Shown one piece after another: positions 41,127-48,841 of a DNA stretch of 48,841 nt. Position numbers and translations under genes: made by a program. The stretch is from CAYXEN01 sp964464035. Its GTDB lineage: Bacteria > Krumholzibacteriota > Krumholzibacteriia > WVZY01. Numbering within the stretch: the first letter of the stretch is position 1; each line of letters opens with the position of its first letter. The stretch covers positions 1-48,841 of the forward strand of contig CAYXEN010000015.1 of NCBI GenBank assembly GCA_964464035.1, in the 5' to 3' direction. The notes beneath the pieces were generated by a model. The model worked only from the letters and a program-made list of their open reading frames with translations. It had not been told where the DNA came from and ran no database searches.

Positions 41127-41830
41127 GAAAAGAAGGAAGATCCAACGACGCGATCAGGCCGGTGAAAATAGTGCCTGGATACATGAGGAACGCGGAAGGC
41201 TCCGCGTTGATAGAGATGGGGGAGACCCGCGTGATCTGCACGGCGACGATCGACGACGGGGTGCCGAAGTTCCTCTACGGCAAGAAGTCCGGCTGGATAA
41301 CGGCCGAGTACGGGATGCTGCCGCGCAGCACGGGGCAAAGGATGGCGAGGGAAGCGGTGAGGGGGAGGGGAGGCAGAACCTACGAGATACAGCGATTGAT
41401 AGGGCGAAGCCTTCGGGCCGCCACTCAGCTCGACCTCATCGGCGAAGTGACGATAATCGTCGATTGCGACGTGATCGAGGCCGACGGGGGGACGAGGAGC
41501 GCCTCGATAACGGGAGGGTGCGTCGCGCTGCACCAGGCGCTCTCCAGGCTGGGTCTTGCTTCCGACCCGATGAACTTTCTCGTCTCGGCGATAAGCGTCG
41601 GGATGGTGGGCGGCGAAGTGCGTCTCGATCTCGATTACGAGGAGGATTCGAGCGCCGACGTGGATCTCAACGTCGTCATGAGCGAGAGCGGAGCATACAT
41701 CGAGATCCAGGGCACGGCGGAGAAGGTCCCTTTCACGCCGAATCAACTCGAAGAGATGCTCTCGCTGGCCAAGAAGGGATGCATGGAACTGCTGGAAAAG
41801 CAGAAGGAAGCGCTGGGGATAAGGAGATAG
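41123..41830 (+). CDS. rph: ribonuclease PH
   Basis: A 3'-5' phosphorolytic exonuclease that trims tRNA precursors. The 235 residues show the family's PVKIVPGYMRNAEGSALIEMG start, GWITAEYGMLPRST, the RxGRTYEIQRLIGRSLR phosphate-binding region, TIIVDCDVIEADGGTR and LDLDYEEDSSADVDLNVVM. Overlap with murI and a 6-base gap to rdgB place it in the operon. The gerM-rph-rdgB order with a racemase gene nearby is also known in Bacillus subtilis. Confidence 0.97.
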   Translation: MRKEGRSNDAIRPVKIVPGYMRNAEGSALIEMGETRVICTATIDDGVPKFLYGKKSGWITAEYGMLPRSTGQRMAREAVRGRGGRTYEIQRLIGRSLRAATQLDLIGEVTIIVDCDVIEADGGTRSASITGGCVALHQALSRLGLASDPMNFLVSAISVGMVGGEVRLDLDYEEDSSADVDLNVVMSESGAYIEIQGTAEKVPFTPNQLEEMLSLAKKGCMELLEKQKEALGIRR

Positions 41831-41836
41831 TTCGAA

Positions 41837-42553
41837 GTGGAGATAGTCCTGGCCACCCGCAACGAGGACAAGGTCGTCGAGATAAGGCGACTCCTCGCGC
41901 CCATAGACCTGGAGGTTCTCTCTCTCGATGATTTCGGGGACGCGCCCGAAGTGATCGAGGACGGCGCCGGCTTGAGGGAGAACGCGCTCAAGAAGGCGCG
42001 GGAGATACGGAGTTTCACCGGCCTGTCCGCTCTGGCCGACGACTCCGGGTTGGAAGTCGACGCCTTGGGCGGCGAACCGGGCGTCTTCTCGTCGCGCTAC
42101 GCCGGGCCGGGTGCAACCTACGAAGACAACAACCGCAAGCTTCTGAGGGAGCTAGAAGGCGTCGCACCGCCGAGGCGGGCGAGATTCAGGTGTTGCATGG
42201 CCCTGGCGCTGGTGAATAACATCGGCGATGAATTGTATGGAAGGCTCGATCCGGGCGCGCGGATCGGCGCCGGCGTGGAAGTGACCGAAGGGCGGATCGA
42301 CGCCCTCGTCACCGAGGGGATACTCCCGGGAGAGATCATCCTCGAGCGCCGAGGCACGAGCGGGTTCGGCTACGACCCGGTCTTTCTCGTGCCGGGCGAA
42401 AACAAGACCCTCGCCGAGCTCGGGCTCGAGACCAAGAACCGCATGAGCCATCGCTACCGTGCGGCCGTCGAGATGCGCGAGTTCCTGCTTCGCCTCGGGC
42501 TTGCGGGGGAGAGAGGCCTCGAAGCCGGCCCGGCCGGACTGGATCAGGGATGA
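41837..42553 (+). CDS. rdgB: non-canonical purine NTP pyrophosphatase (RdgB/HAM1)
   Basis: It hydrolyses dITP, XTP and related nucleotides to monophosphates and so cleans the nucleotide pool. The 238 residues carry the VLATRNEDKVVEIR substrate loop, ALADDSGLEVDALGGEPGVFSSRYAG and GFGYDPVFLVP with the C-terminal MSHR motif. GTG 41837 is the start, with AAGGAG ten bases upstream overlapping the rph stop. The C-terminal ~25 residues (ERGLEAGPAGLDQG) extend beyond the usual end. It overlaps the ABC gene by four bases. Confidence 0.96.
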   Translation: MEIVLATRNEDKVVEIRRLLAPIDLEVLSLDDFGDAPEVIEDGAGLRENALKKAREIRSFTGLSALADDSGLEVDALGGEPGVFSSRYAGPGATYEDNNRKLLRELEGVAPPRRARFRCCMALALVNNIGDELYGRLDPGARIGAGVEVTEGRIDALVTEGILPGEIILERRGTSGFGYDPVFLVPGENKTLAELGLETKNRMSHRYRAAVEMREFLLRLGLAGERGLEAGPAGLDQG

Positions 42554-43464
42554 CAGGGAAAATGAACTCGAAGATCATCGAGATAGAAGAGATCTGCAAG
42601 ACCTACGACAGGCTCAAGGCGGTCGATCGCATATCCTTCTCGGTCCCCAAGGGCGTAGTCTTCGGTCTGCTCGGTCCCAACGGGGCGGGAAAGACGACGA
42701 TAATCAGGATGATCATGAGGATCATCTATCCGGACTCGGGTTCGATCGCGATTTTCGGAGAGCCGCTCGCGGAGGCAGCCAAGGAGCGCATAGGGTATCT
42801 GCCCGAAGAGAGGGGACTCTACCGCAGGATGAAGGTCCTGGATCTCCTCACTTTTTTCGGCACGCTGAAGTCGATGCCCAAGAATGAAGCGAGAAAAGAA
42901 GCCGCGGCGTGGCTGGATCGCCTCGACCTCGGCGCCTTCGCGGACAAGAAGGCCGAGGAGCTCTCGAAGGGAATGCAACAGAAGGTCCAGTTCATCGCCA
43001 CCGTCATCAACCGCCCCGATCTCATAATACTGGACGAGCCTTTCGCCGGTCTCGACCCCGTCAACACGGACCTCCTCAAGGACATCATCCTCGAGTTCAA
43101 CCGCGACGGGCACACGATAATCTTTTCGACCCACATGATGGAACAGGTGGAAAAACTCTGTGACGAGATCTGTCTCATAAACAAGGGGCGCAAGGTTCTC
43201 GAGGGCAGGCTCGACGAGGTGAAGCGGCGCTACGGCAAGAATAGCGTGACCTTGAGGTTCACGGGCGACGGATCCTTCCTCAAGGACCATCCCGGCGTCG
43301 CCGCCGTAAACGATTACGGGAACGAATTGTTTCTGAGGCTCGAGGTCGATGCGGATCCCTCGGCCATCCTGCGCGCCGCGGCCGAGAGACTCGAGGTCAA
43401 GAAGTTCGAGATCGCCGAGCCTTCGATACACGACATCTTCATAGAGCAGGTTTCCGGGAAATAA
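42550..43464 (+). CDS. ABC transporter ATP-binding protein (NatA-like)
   Basis: A 304-residue ATPase with Walker A GPNGAGKTT (near 43), ABC signature ELSKGMQQK (near 140), Walker B LIILDEPFAGLDP and H-loop STHMM. The DUF4162-like C-terminal region is typical of NatA exporters. It energises the permease encoded four bases downstream. ATG 42550 overlaps the rdgB stop; ATG 42562 (MNSKIIEIEE) is also credible. The substrate is unknown; NatAB of Bacillus exports sodium, but relatives vary. Confidence 0.93.
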   Translation: MTGKMNSKIIEIEEICKTYDRLKAVDRISFSVPKGVVFGLLGPNGAGKTTIIRMIMRIIYPDSGSIAIFGEPLAEAAKERIGYLPEERGLYRRMKVLDLLTFFGTLKSMPKNEARKEAAAWLDRLDLGAFADKKAEELSKGMQQKVQFIATVINRPDLIILDEPFAGLDPVNTDLLKDIILEFNRDGHTIIFSTHMMEQVEKLCDEICLINKGRKVLEGRLDEVKRRYGKNSVTLRFTGDGSFLKDHPGVAAVNDYGNELFLRLEVDADPSAILRAAAERLEVKKFEIAEPSIHDIFIEQVSGK

Positions 43465-43468
43465 GACC

Positions 43469-44734
43469 ATGAAAAAGACCTGGTACGTAATAAAGCGCGA
43501 GTATCTCGAGAACGTGCGCAAGAAGAGCTTCCTCATCAGCACTTTCCTCGTTCCCGTGTTGATGCTGGCATTCACTTTCGTTCCCATGCTGGCCACGTAT
43601 TTCGTCCCCGATGAACAGGTGAAGCTGGTCGTTCTCGACAGGACCGGGGAAGTCTCCCGTGAGTTCACGCCGATGCTCAGCGACACGCTCGACGACGGCA
43701 GGCCGAAGTACCTCGTCAAGGAGGTGGATCCATCGCTCGGGAACTTCGACGACATGAAGGATCGCCTCATCGCCAAGGTGAAGAACGATGAATTGGACGT
43801 CGTGATAGACATCCCCGCCGACATCGACTCGACGGGCAAGTTCTATTATTACACCAAGGACGTGGGGAGCGTTCAGATTCTCGAGAGCATGGAATCCCGC
43901 TTGAACTCGGTGATACTCAAGAGACGCCTGGCGATGGCGGGCATGGACTACGACAAGGTCAAGAATCTCACGAAGAAGGTGTCGCTCGACATGCGGCGGG
44001 TGAGCAAGCGCGGCGAGATCTCGCAGAAGAACGTGGTGAGCGATTGGGCGATGGTTTTCATCTTCGTGATGATTCTGTACATGACGCTCCTCACTTGGGG
44101 CATGTCGATCCAGAGAAGCCTGATCGAGGAAAAGGGTTCCCGGGTCATAGAGGTGCTCTTGAGCTCGCTCGAACCCAAGGATCTCTTCTTCGGCAAGATC
44201 CTCGGCCTCGGCGCGGTGGGACTGACGCAGATAACGATCTGGGTCGCCGCAAGCTTATCCATCGGCATATACATATACGTGGCCGCCTCCCAGTTCATGG
44301 ATTACATATCGTTTTCGCCCCTGGTGCTCGTTTATTTCCTGGTCTTCTACATCCTGGGTTTCCTCTTCTATTCGTCTCTGTTCACGATCGTGGGGGCGAC
44401 GTGCAGCACCGAGCAGGAGGCTCAGCAGCTGCAGAGCATTCTCACCTTGCCGCTCGTCCTGCCGCTGCTCGTCTTGATGCTGATCATCCAGAGTCCCAAC
44501 AGCACCGTCTCCGTGATCCTCTCCCTGATCCCGGTCTTCTCGCCCATGCTGATGATGGCGCGGATAGTGATCCTGACTCCCGACTTCTGGCAGATAGCGC
44601 TCAGCATCATCTTGCTCGCCGTCTCCATATACGGGGGCGCGTATTTCAGTTCGAGAGTCTTCAGGGTCGGCATCCTCATGTACGGCAAGAGGCCGGGCAT
44701 AAAGGAAATCATCAAGTGGTTCAGGTACGCTTGA
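43469..44734 (+). CDS. ABC-2 type exporter permease (NatB-like)
   Basis: A 421-residue membrane protein: one N-terminal helix (about 22-42), a large extracytoplasmic domain (about 45-190), then five to six C-terminal helices. The segment SIQRSLIEEKGSRVIEVLLSS is the conserved ABC-2 coupling region of NatB. It pairs with the ATPase just upstream and ends the rightward housekeeping run. The substrate cannot be inferred. Confidence 0.92.
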   Translation: MKKTWYVIKREYLENVRKKSFLISTFLVPVLMLAFTFVPMLATYFVPDEQVKLVVLDRTGEVSREFTPMLSDTLDDGRPKYLVKEVDPSLGNFDDMKDRLIAKVKNDELDVVIDIPADIDSTGKFYYYTKDVGSVQILESMESRLNSVILKRRLAMAGMDYDKVKNLTKKVSLDMRRVSKRGEISQKNVVSDWAMVFIFVMILYMTLLTWGMSIQRSLIEEKGSRVIEVLLSSLEPKDLFFGKILGLGAVGLTQITIWVAASLSIGIYIYVAASQFMDYISFSPLVLVYFLVFYILGFLFYSSLFTIVGATCSTEQEAQQLQSILTLPLVLPLLVLMLIIQSPNSTVSVILSLIPVFSPMLMMARIVILTPDFWQIALSIILLAVSIYGGAYFSSRVFRVGILMYGKRPGIKEIIKWFRYA

Positions 44735-44757
44735 TGCGGGCGGGCTCTCCGCTCCGG

Positions 44758-44786
44758 TTGACATCCATCTCCGCGGTTCATATCAT
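44758..44786 (+). promoter_or_regulatory. sigma-70 promoter of tRNA-Pro
   Basis: A perfect TTGACA (44758-44763), a 17-base spacer and TATCAT (44781-44786), 65 bases ahead of the tRNA. A 7-bp inverted repeat CGGAGCC/GGCTCCG (44799-44805, 44834-44840) lies in the leader and may guide processing. Confidence 0.7.
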
Positions 44787-44851
44787 AGGGTGACTTCCCG
44801 GAGCCGCAGCGGGACCGGACTGTGTCTTGCGCGGGCTCCGCGAAGCCGGGT

Positions 44852-44929
<78 letters not shown>

Positions 44930-44983
44930 GAATACATCCGGTTCGGATTTCGTGGCGCGGATCCCGCCGATAGGCCCCTGAGA

Positions 44984-45013
44984 CACCGCCCGCGGCTTCC
45001 GGAACGAGCGGTG
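44984..45013 (-). terminator. possible terminator of the kinase-receiver operon
   Basis: On the minus strand CACCGCTCG pairs with CGGGCGGTG (9 bp, one G-U) just after the receiver gene's stop. Only TCTC follows, with no true T-run, so termination here is uncertain. Confidence 0.35.
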
Positions 45014-45018
45014 AAAAG

Positions 45019-45420
45019 CTAGGTGTGTGACTGGATGTGCGAGCGGTTCTTCGCGACCGCCTCTCTTATCATCTTGGCGATCCTGCGGGAGTCGAGGGGC
45101 TTGAGGATGAAACCGGCTGCGCCGCGGGCGGCGGCGAGTTCCTCGGCGCCGGGTTCGTCCTTGGCGGAATATATGTAGACCGGTACAGGTTCGTAATCAC
45201 TCGAAGAGCGCATTTCTTCCAGGACCTCCCACCCGGTTTTCCCCGGCATCATAAGATCCAGGAGCACGCAGTCGGGCTTCCAGCTCTTCCATTTCTCCAT
45301 TCCCGAATCGCCGTCCGGCGCCGTCTCTACATCGAAACCGGCCTTGGTGAGCAGTATTTTCGTGGCCTTCAGTATGAAGGGCATGTCGTCGATTACGAGA
45401 ACCTTGATTTTCTCTTCCAT
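45019..45420 (-). CDS. single-domain response regulator (CheY-like receiver)
   Basis: A 133-residue receiver domain with no output domain. The acidic pair is in VLVIDDMPF, the phospho-acceptor Asp in VLLDLMMPGKTGW, and the conserved Lys in GFILKPLDSRR. It lies ten bases downstream of the histidine kinase gene and is very likely phosphorylated by it. Such stand-alone receivers act by protein-protein contact or in a phosphorelay. The target is unknown. Confidence 0.93.
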   Translation of the reverse strand: MEEKIKVLVIDDMPFILKATKILLTKAGFDVETAPDGDSGMEKWKSWKPDCVLLDLMMPGKTGWEVLEEMRSSSDYEPVPVYIYSAKDEPGAEELAAARGAAGFILKPLDSRRIAKMIREAVAKNRSHIQSHT

Positions 45421-45430
45421 GGTAATAGCC

Positions 45431-46609
45431 TCACTCGTCTAGCCGCCGTTTGATGCCGGGGAGGATGAAGGAAACGGTCGTTCCCTTGCCTTGGGCCGTC
45501 TCGATCCAGAGAGAGCCGCCGTAGAGTTGTATGGTCTTCTTGACAATCGCCAATCCCAATCCCAACCCCGTTGTGCTGCGCGTCATGTAGTTCTCCGAGC
45601 CTTGCTTGAAGCACTCGAATATCTCCTGCTTCTTGCTCTCCGATATCCCCGGACCGTCGTCTATGACCTGGAACAGCACCCATCGCTTGTGTGAAGACGG
45701 CGAGTAAGGGATGATCCTGTCTTGCTCGGGTGGAAGGTCGGCCAGGTCGAAACGGGTCGCGCGTATCTCCACGTGCGAGCCTTCGCCCGCGAACTTGATC
45801 GCGTTTGCGAGGAGATGCCTTATGAGGTCCTTCAAGTGCTCCATGTCGCAAAAGCAGCAAATTCCGCGATCCGGCACGACGATGGACAGCTGCATTTTCT
45901 TCTTGCGGATGCCGTCCATGAATTCCTTGGTGTATTCCTCGAGAAAAGGAAATATCGTTATGGCCTCCGGCGTCGCGTCAGCGCTCCCTTTGCGGAGCGA
46001 ACCGAACCGGATCAGGTCGCCGAGTATGATGTCGAAGTTGTTGCACTGCTCCTGCATGACCGAGACGGCTTCGCTCAACTCCCCGGAGAGTTCTCCCAGG
46101 ATCCCCTGAGCGGCTATGTCGAGGTATCCCTTGATGATCGTGAGCGGGGTTCTCAACTCGTGCGAGATGAGGGCAAGGAATTCGTCCTTTTTTGTCTCGA
46201 CCTCTGATCTTTCCGACGGGTTCGAAATCACGAACGCGACGTACGAACGCTCTCCCCCCTCTAGGTCCAGGCAGAAGGCCTTGAGGCAGCATCTTCCCGA
46301 TTCGATCTCGATTTGTCGGGTGTGGTAACCGTTCTCCAGGCATCTCATGAGCGAATCCTTGATCACCTTCTTCAGGCCGGGGTCCTGTACATCGTCCAGG
46401 TTTCTCATCGGGGACTCGGCCTTGAGCGCCTGCATCGCCTTCCTGCTCGAAAGGATGAGTTCGCCGGAAGACGTGGCCAGGAGAACGCCCTCGGTGAGTT
46501 CATCCAGGATCGTCTCGATCCTGGCGCGGTTCGCCGAGAACAACTTGGCCGCCCGGAAAGGCGGGGTCATCTCGCTTGGCTTGTCGTCGTGATATCGTTC
46601 CTTGCTCAC
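45431..46609 (-). CDS. sensor histidine kinase with PAS-like domain
   Basis: A 392-residue kinase with no obvious membrane segment, so probably cytoplasmic. A PAS-like sensor region (about 25-130) is followed by the HisKA dimerisation helix with the phosphorylated His in LISHELRTPLT (near 150), and an ATPase domain with N-box HLLANAIKFA, G1 DDGPGIS and G2 GLGLGLAIVK. The sensor region contains several cysteines (SGRCCLKAFC), which could sense redox state (inference). It starts at GTG 46609 with GAGGTG eight bases upstream. The cognate receiver gene follows. Confidence 0.93.
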   Translation of the reverse strand: MSKERYHDDKPSEMTPPFRAAKLFSANRARIETILDELTEGVLLATSSGELILSSRKAMQALKAESPMRNLDDVQDPGLKKVIKDSLMRCLENGYHTRQIEIESGRCCLKAFCLDLEGGERSYVAFVISNPSERSEVETKKDEFLALISHELRTPLTIIKGYLDIAAQGILGELSGELSEAVSVMQEQCNNFDIILGDLIRFGSLRKGSADATPEAITIFPFLEEYTKEFMDGIRKKKMQLSIVVPDRGICCFCDMEHLKDLIRHLLANAIKFAGEGSHVEIRATRFDLADLPPEQDRIIPYSPSSHKRWVLFQVIDDGPGISESKKQEIFECFKQGSENYMTRSTTGLGLGLAIVKKTIQLYGGSLWIETAQGKGTTVSFILPGIKRRLDE

Positions 46610-46897
46610 TTTGCGCGCACCTCGTCGTCCGATCGCCTGTTCCCAGGCGGATCATTCCTTGATTCATCTGTTCTTTATCGGGGAAGTGGGAAAACTGCTT
46701 TAAGGAAAAGTTTGAAAAGCCGTTGGGGCGATCCGCAAATGCGATTGAGGCGGGGATTTGTCATGAATGCATTCGGAAGGGATCGGCTAAGCTCAATGGA
46801 TCAAACGCGGATACGCCGGCGACGCCGCCCGGTCGCAAGAGGGGACATATGGACTGCGTTAAGCCCTTTTTCGAGCGGCAATTAATTCCTCTCGAAA
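46610..46897. other. spacer without a supported gene; possible mobile-element remnant
   Basis: No gene is supported between the kinase start and the end of the selenoprotein gene. The stretch 46838-46894 (AGAGGGGACATAT to ATTCCTCTCG) has the look of the short repeats that accompany REP-type Y1 transposases, but no transposase is present and only the outer five bases are clearly inverted. Confidence 0.25.
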
Positions 46898-48586
46898 TCA
46901 CCACTCGGCCAGGCGGATGGCCGACCGGCGCCCGGATTCCCGGGCGTAGGCGATCCATACTTTGCCGCTGCCATCCACGCAGAGCGATGGGAAGCGGCTG
47001 TCGCCGGTGCCGTCGTCCTTGATCTCGAGCGCGCGCCACATCCCGCCGGTGAAGACCCTGCCCACGATCCGCCAGCGACCGTCTTGGAGTTGCGAATAGC
47101 AGACGTAGACCGCGTCCTTCGTCACGGCTACTGAGGGGGTGTTGCAGGGAGCTGATCCAGTGCTCACTTTCTCCAAGCCCAACCATTCGCCGCCCTCGTA
47201 TCTTCGAACGAGAATCGCCTTGTTGGCATCCCATGCGCATGCCGCACGGTCGCCGAAGGAGGCTATCGCGGGCGAGATGTCCTTTATCCTCTCGTCCCTT
47301 CCCGTGCTTCCCAAGAGCTCGAAGGAGCCGTCTCTTGCGGGCTCATCGGTGATTGCCTGGACGAAGACGGTGGGGCTCGCCGCATCCAGCGTGTTGCCCT
47401 CGATCGAAGGATGATAGTCGTAGCTCCACGCCACGATCGTCCGATCGCCCAGGAACGCCACGTCCGGATCGGAGTGGTCCTCGGCGGCGGGCTCGGGCGG
47501 GCTCACTTCCAGTTCTTCACTCCACCGGCCGCCGTGGAAGCGCCTGAGATAGACGTTGCGATCCTTCGTGACCGATCCCTCGGGAATCCAACGGTAGTAG
47601 ACCACGCAAGGGTCCCCGTTCGGGGCCGTGGCGATGCGGGGATGGAATGCGTCGTTCGTGCTCTTCGTCAGGCGGTAGGGCTTGCCGAGCACGCCGTCCT
47701 TGAAAGATGCCGCGTAGACGTCGTACGAGCTGTCCGCGTTGCTCGTCCACGTGAGCCAGACGGTCCCGTCGTCGGCGACGGCGACGTCGGAGTCGTACTC
47801 GTCGGAGGGGGATGCGGTGATCTGGTACCTGGCCTTCGACTCGCCCCCGCGGTAGACTTCGAGAAAGATGTTGTTGTCGCCCGTTTCGTTTGAAGTGTAC
47901 GTGAGATAGACGGGTCCCCGCGGCGATGCGGCCAGCCTGGGGAAGTCACGCCTCACCGTCGTCATCTCGTCCTCGCCGAGCGGGGCGTAGCAGATGCCTC
48001 CCTTGCAGAACGCCTTGCCGCGGCCGAGCGAGCTCCCGGCCACGTAGGGCTCCTCCGACGCCAGCCGCTCGAGGGCCTTCTCCAGGATGCCGATCCCGCC
48101 CTTCCATATGTACTCGTGCGCGATGACCTTGCCCGACTTGTCGATGACGACGGCGTTGGGCCACGAGGAGGCGTGATAGGCGCGCATCATCGAGCCGTCG
48201 AAGTCGACGGCGTGGGCGAAGGTGCTCCGGTAGTGCTTGAGAAAATCGAGGCCGATGAGCTCGTTCTCCCTCACCATGATCTTTATGAACTGGATTCCCC
48301 TGGATCCGTACTCCTCGTTCCACCGCTCGACCAGCGGCGCCACTTCCTGGCAGCCGCTTCACCAGGAGGTTCCGAAAATGAGGATCAAGGGCTTGCCACG
48401 GAACTGGTCCGAGGAGTAGGTCTCCCCGTAGATTCCCTGGACGGAAAAGGCCGGGGCGGGCCGCCCGGTCATGGCGTCGGGATAGGGTTCGACTTCCTCG
48501 GCCGCGGGGAGGGCCATGGGGGCTAGAAGGATCGATAGCGATGCGAGCAGGTTGATTGCTGTTCCGAGACGGGATGTCTTGTTCAT
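46898..48586 (-). CDS. selenocysteine-containing thioredoxin-fold (TlpA-like) protein fused to a beta-propeller-like domain
   Basis: One frame of 563 codons interrupted only by TGA at 48359-48361, read here as selenocysteine 76. The N-terminal signal (about 1-28) is followed by a TlpA/AhpC-TSA thioredoxin fold (about 38-185): PAPAFSVQGIYG, LILIFGTSW-U-SGC where the family has WCxxC, and SSWPNAVVIDKSGKV with the cis-Pro. Residues about 200-562 show repeated blades of the YLTYTSNETGDN / TVWLTWTSNADSS / VWIAYARE kind, a sialidase- or BNR-like propeller. GGAGG precedes ATG 48586. It should act as a periplasmic thiol/selenol oxidoreductase. A SECIS-like hairpin follows the TGA. The selenocysteine insertion genes are not in the window. 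The alternative is a pseudogene with a Cys-to-stop change. Confidence 0.8.
48321..48339 (-). promoter_or_regulatory. bacterial SECIS-like hairpin
   Basis: On the mRNA a 7-bp stem (CGCCGCU with AGCGGUG, one G-U pair) with a five-base loop GGUCG begins 20 bases after the UGA. The loop opens at base 27, inside the 16-37 base window described for bacterial SECIS elements, and starts with G as that model requires. The GGUC of the loop also occurs in the loop of E. coli fdhF SECIS. Confidence 0.7.
48359..48361 (-). other. in-frame UGA predicted to encode selenocysteine
   Basis: TGA lies between TGG (Trp) and AGC GGC TGC (Ser-Gly-Cys), exactly at the first redox position of a thioredoxin WCxxC motif. 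The frame is open on both sides, with conserved fold residues upstream and downstream. Confidence 0.8.
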
Positions 48587-48841
48587 GTCTTCCTCCGTTT
48601 GGGTTGTCTCTTAACAATATGCTTGCTCGGGAGGCCGTGTCAAGCGGGCGTGCTTCGCTTCGCGGTGCTACGGCCGCGAGCCGCCGGTTGCAGCGTAGCC
48701 CGATCGCCGCGGGTCCTGTCGGTGTCTGCTGCGAGTGACAGGCCATCTCCTCACCTGCGCCCGCTTCGCTCGGCTAACCGCCTGGCGGCGGTGGATCCTC
48801 GCTCGCTCCTGCGCAAAGGTTCGTCAATGGCCTGTCACTCG
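48587..48841. other. terminal spacer without a recognised gene
   Basis: GC-rich sequence upstream of the selenoprotein gene. No convincing coding frame or promoter was seen. It ends in a perfect inverted repeat, listed separately. Confidence 0.4.
48732..48841. repeat. 15-bp perfect inverted repeat at the window edge
   Basis: CGAGTGACAGGCCAT (48732-48746) and its exact complement ATGGCCTGTCACTCG (48827-48841) are 80 bases apart, the second arm ending at the last base of the window. It may be the end of a dispersed repeat that also broke the assembly. Confidence 0.55.

Noticed and set aside
48334..48358. A second hairpin immediately after the UGA (AGCGGC/GCCGCT with an inner GCCA/TGGC) as the SECIS element
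   Set aside because: Its loop opens only 11 bases after the UGA, too close for the usual bacterial SECIS spacing; the hairpin at 48321-48339 fits better.
48341..48361. Frameshift or split of the 46898-48586 gene into two genes
   Set aside because: Both parts are in the same frame and only a TGA separates them, at a catalytic Cys position, so recoding explains the data better than a frameshift.

Overview
The window is a GC-rich stretch of a Gram-negative, probably uncultured anaerobic bacterium. Outer-membrane-type lipoproteins, a TRAP transporter, a predicted outer-membrane beta-barrel and a FlgD-like C-terminal sorting domain on a secreted protein point to the FCB superphylum or a neighbouring phylum (for example Krumholzibacteriota, Eisenbacteria or Zixibacteria). 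That placement is inference. Isoleucine ATA and arginine AGG/AGA codons are frequent despite the GC richness. No IS element, phage or CRISPR array was seen.

Layout. 205-4607 (+): a large two-domain acyl-CoA dehydratase activase and its partner, overlapping. 4616-6877 (-): malic enzyme fused to a phosphotransacetylase domain. 7229-10828 (+): a secreted protein with a DEY-type zinc-protease motif, a beta-helix and a FlgD-like tail. 10938-12452 (-): an ALDH7-type aldehyde dehydrogenase. 12878-15694 (+): an octaheme cytochrome / four-cluster ferredoxin / NrfD quinone-oxidoreductase module. 15809-19726 (-): a TatT-type TRAP transporter. 20127-25237 (+): a Rieske / split cytochrome b complex followed by 9-heme and 18-heme cytochromes. 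25231-35289 (-): an eight-gene cluster with an NHL beta-propeller, an OmcS-like hexaheme cytochrome, a 6-7 heme cytochrome, a beta-barrel, three lipoproteins and a 42-heme cytochrome. 35554-36948 (-): a sigma-54 response regulator. 37098-37184 (-): tRNA-Leu. 37677-44734 (+): a housekeeping run (smpB, amidase, GerMN protein, murI, rph, rdgB, ABC exporter). 44852-44929 (+): tRNA-Pro. 45019-46609 (-): histidine kinase and receiver. 46898-48586 (-): a thioredoxin-fold protein with an in-frame UGA at its catalytic Cys position.

How it fits together. I count 88 canonical CXXCH haem sites plus two atypical ones (CX4CH, CX8CH) in six cytochromes. The NrfD module and the b6-like bc complex could both move electrons from quinol into periplasmic multihaem proteins. 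The 42-haem protein could span the periplasm. The barrel with the 6-7 haem cytochrome could be an outer-membrane conduit, and the OmcS-like hexahaem protein could polymerise into an extracellular filament. This is an inferred extracellular electron transfer system. Its cluster has a good sigma-54 promoter (TGGCATG-N4-TTGC) between it and the sigma-54 activator gene, which itself ends in an intrinsic terminator.

The second notable item is the gene at 46898-48586. A TGA replaces the first Cys of a WCxxC thioredoxin motif (W-TGA-S-G-C) and the frame continues for 486 codons. A 7-bp hairpin with a GGUCG apical loop begins 20 nt after the TGA, as expected for a bacterial SECIS element. I interpret it as a selenoprotein.
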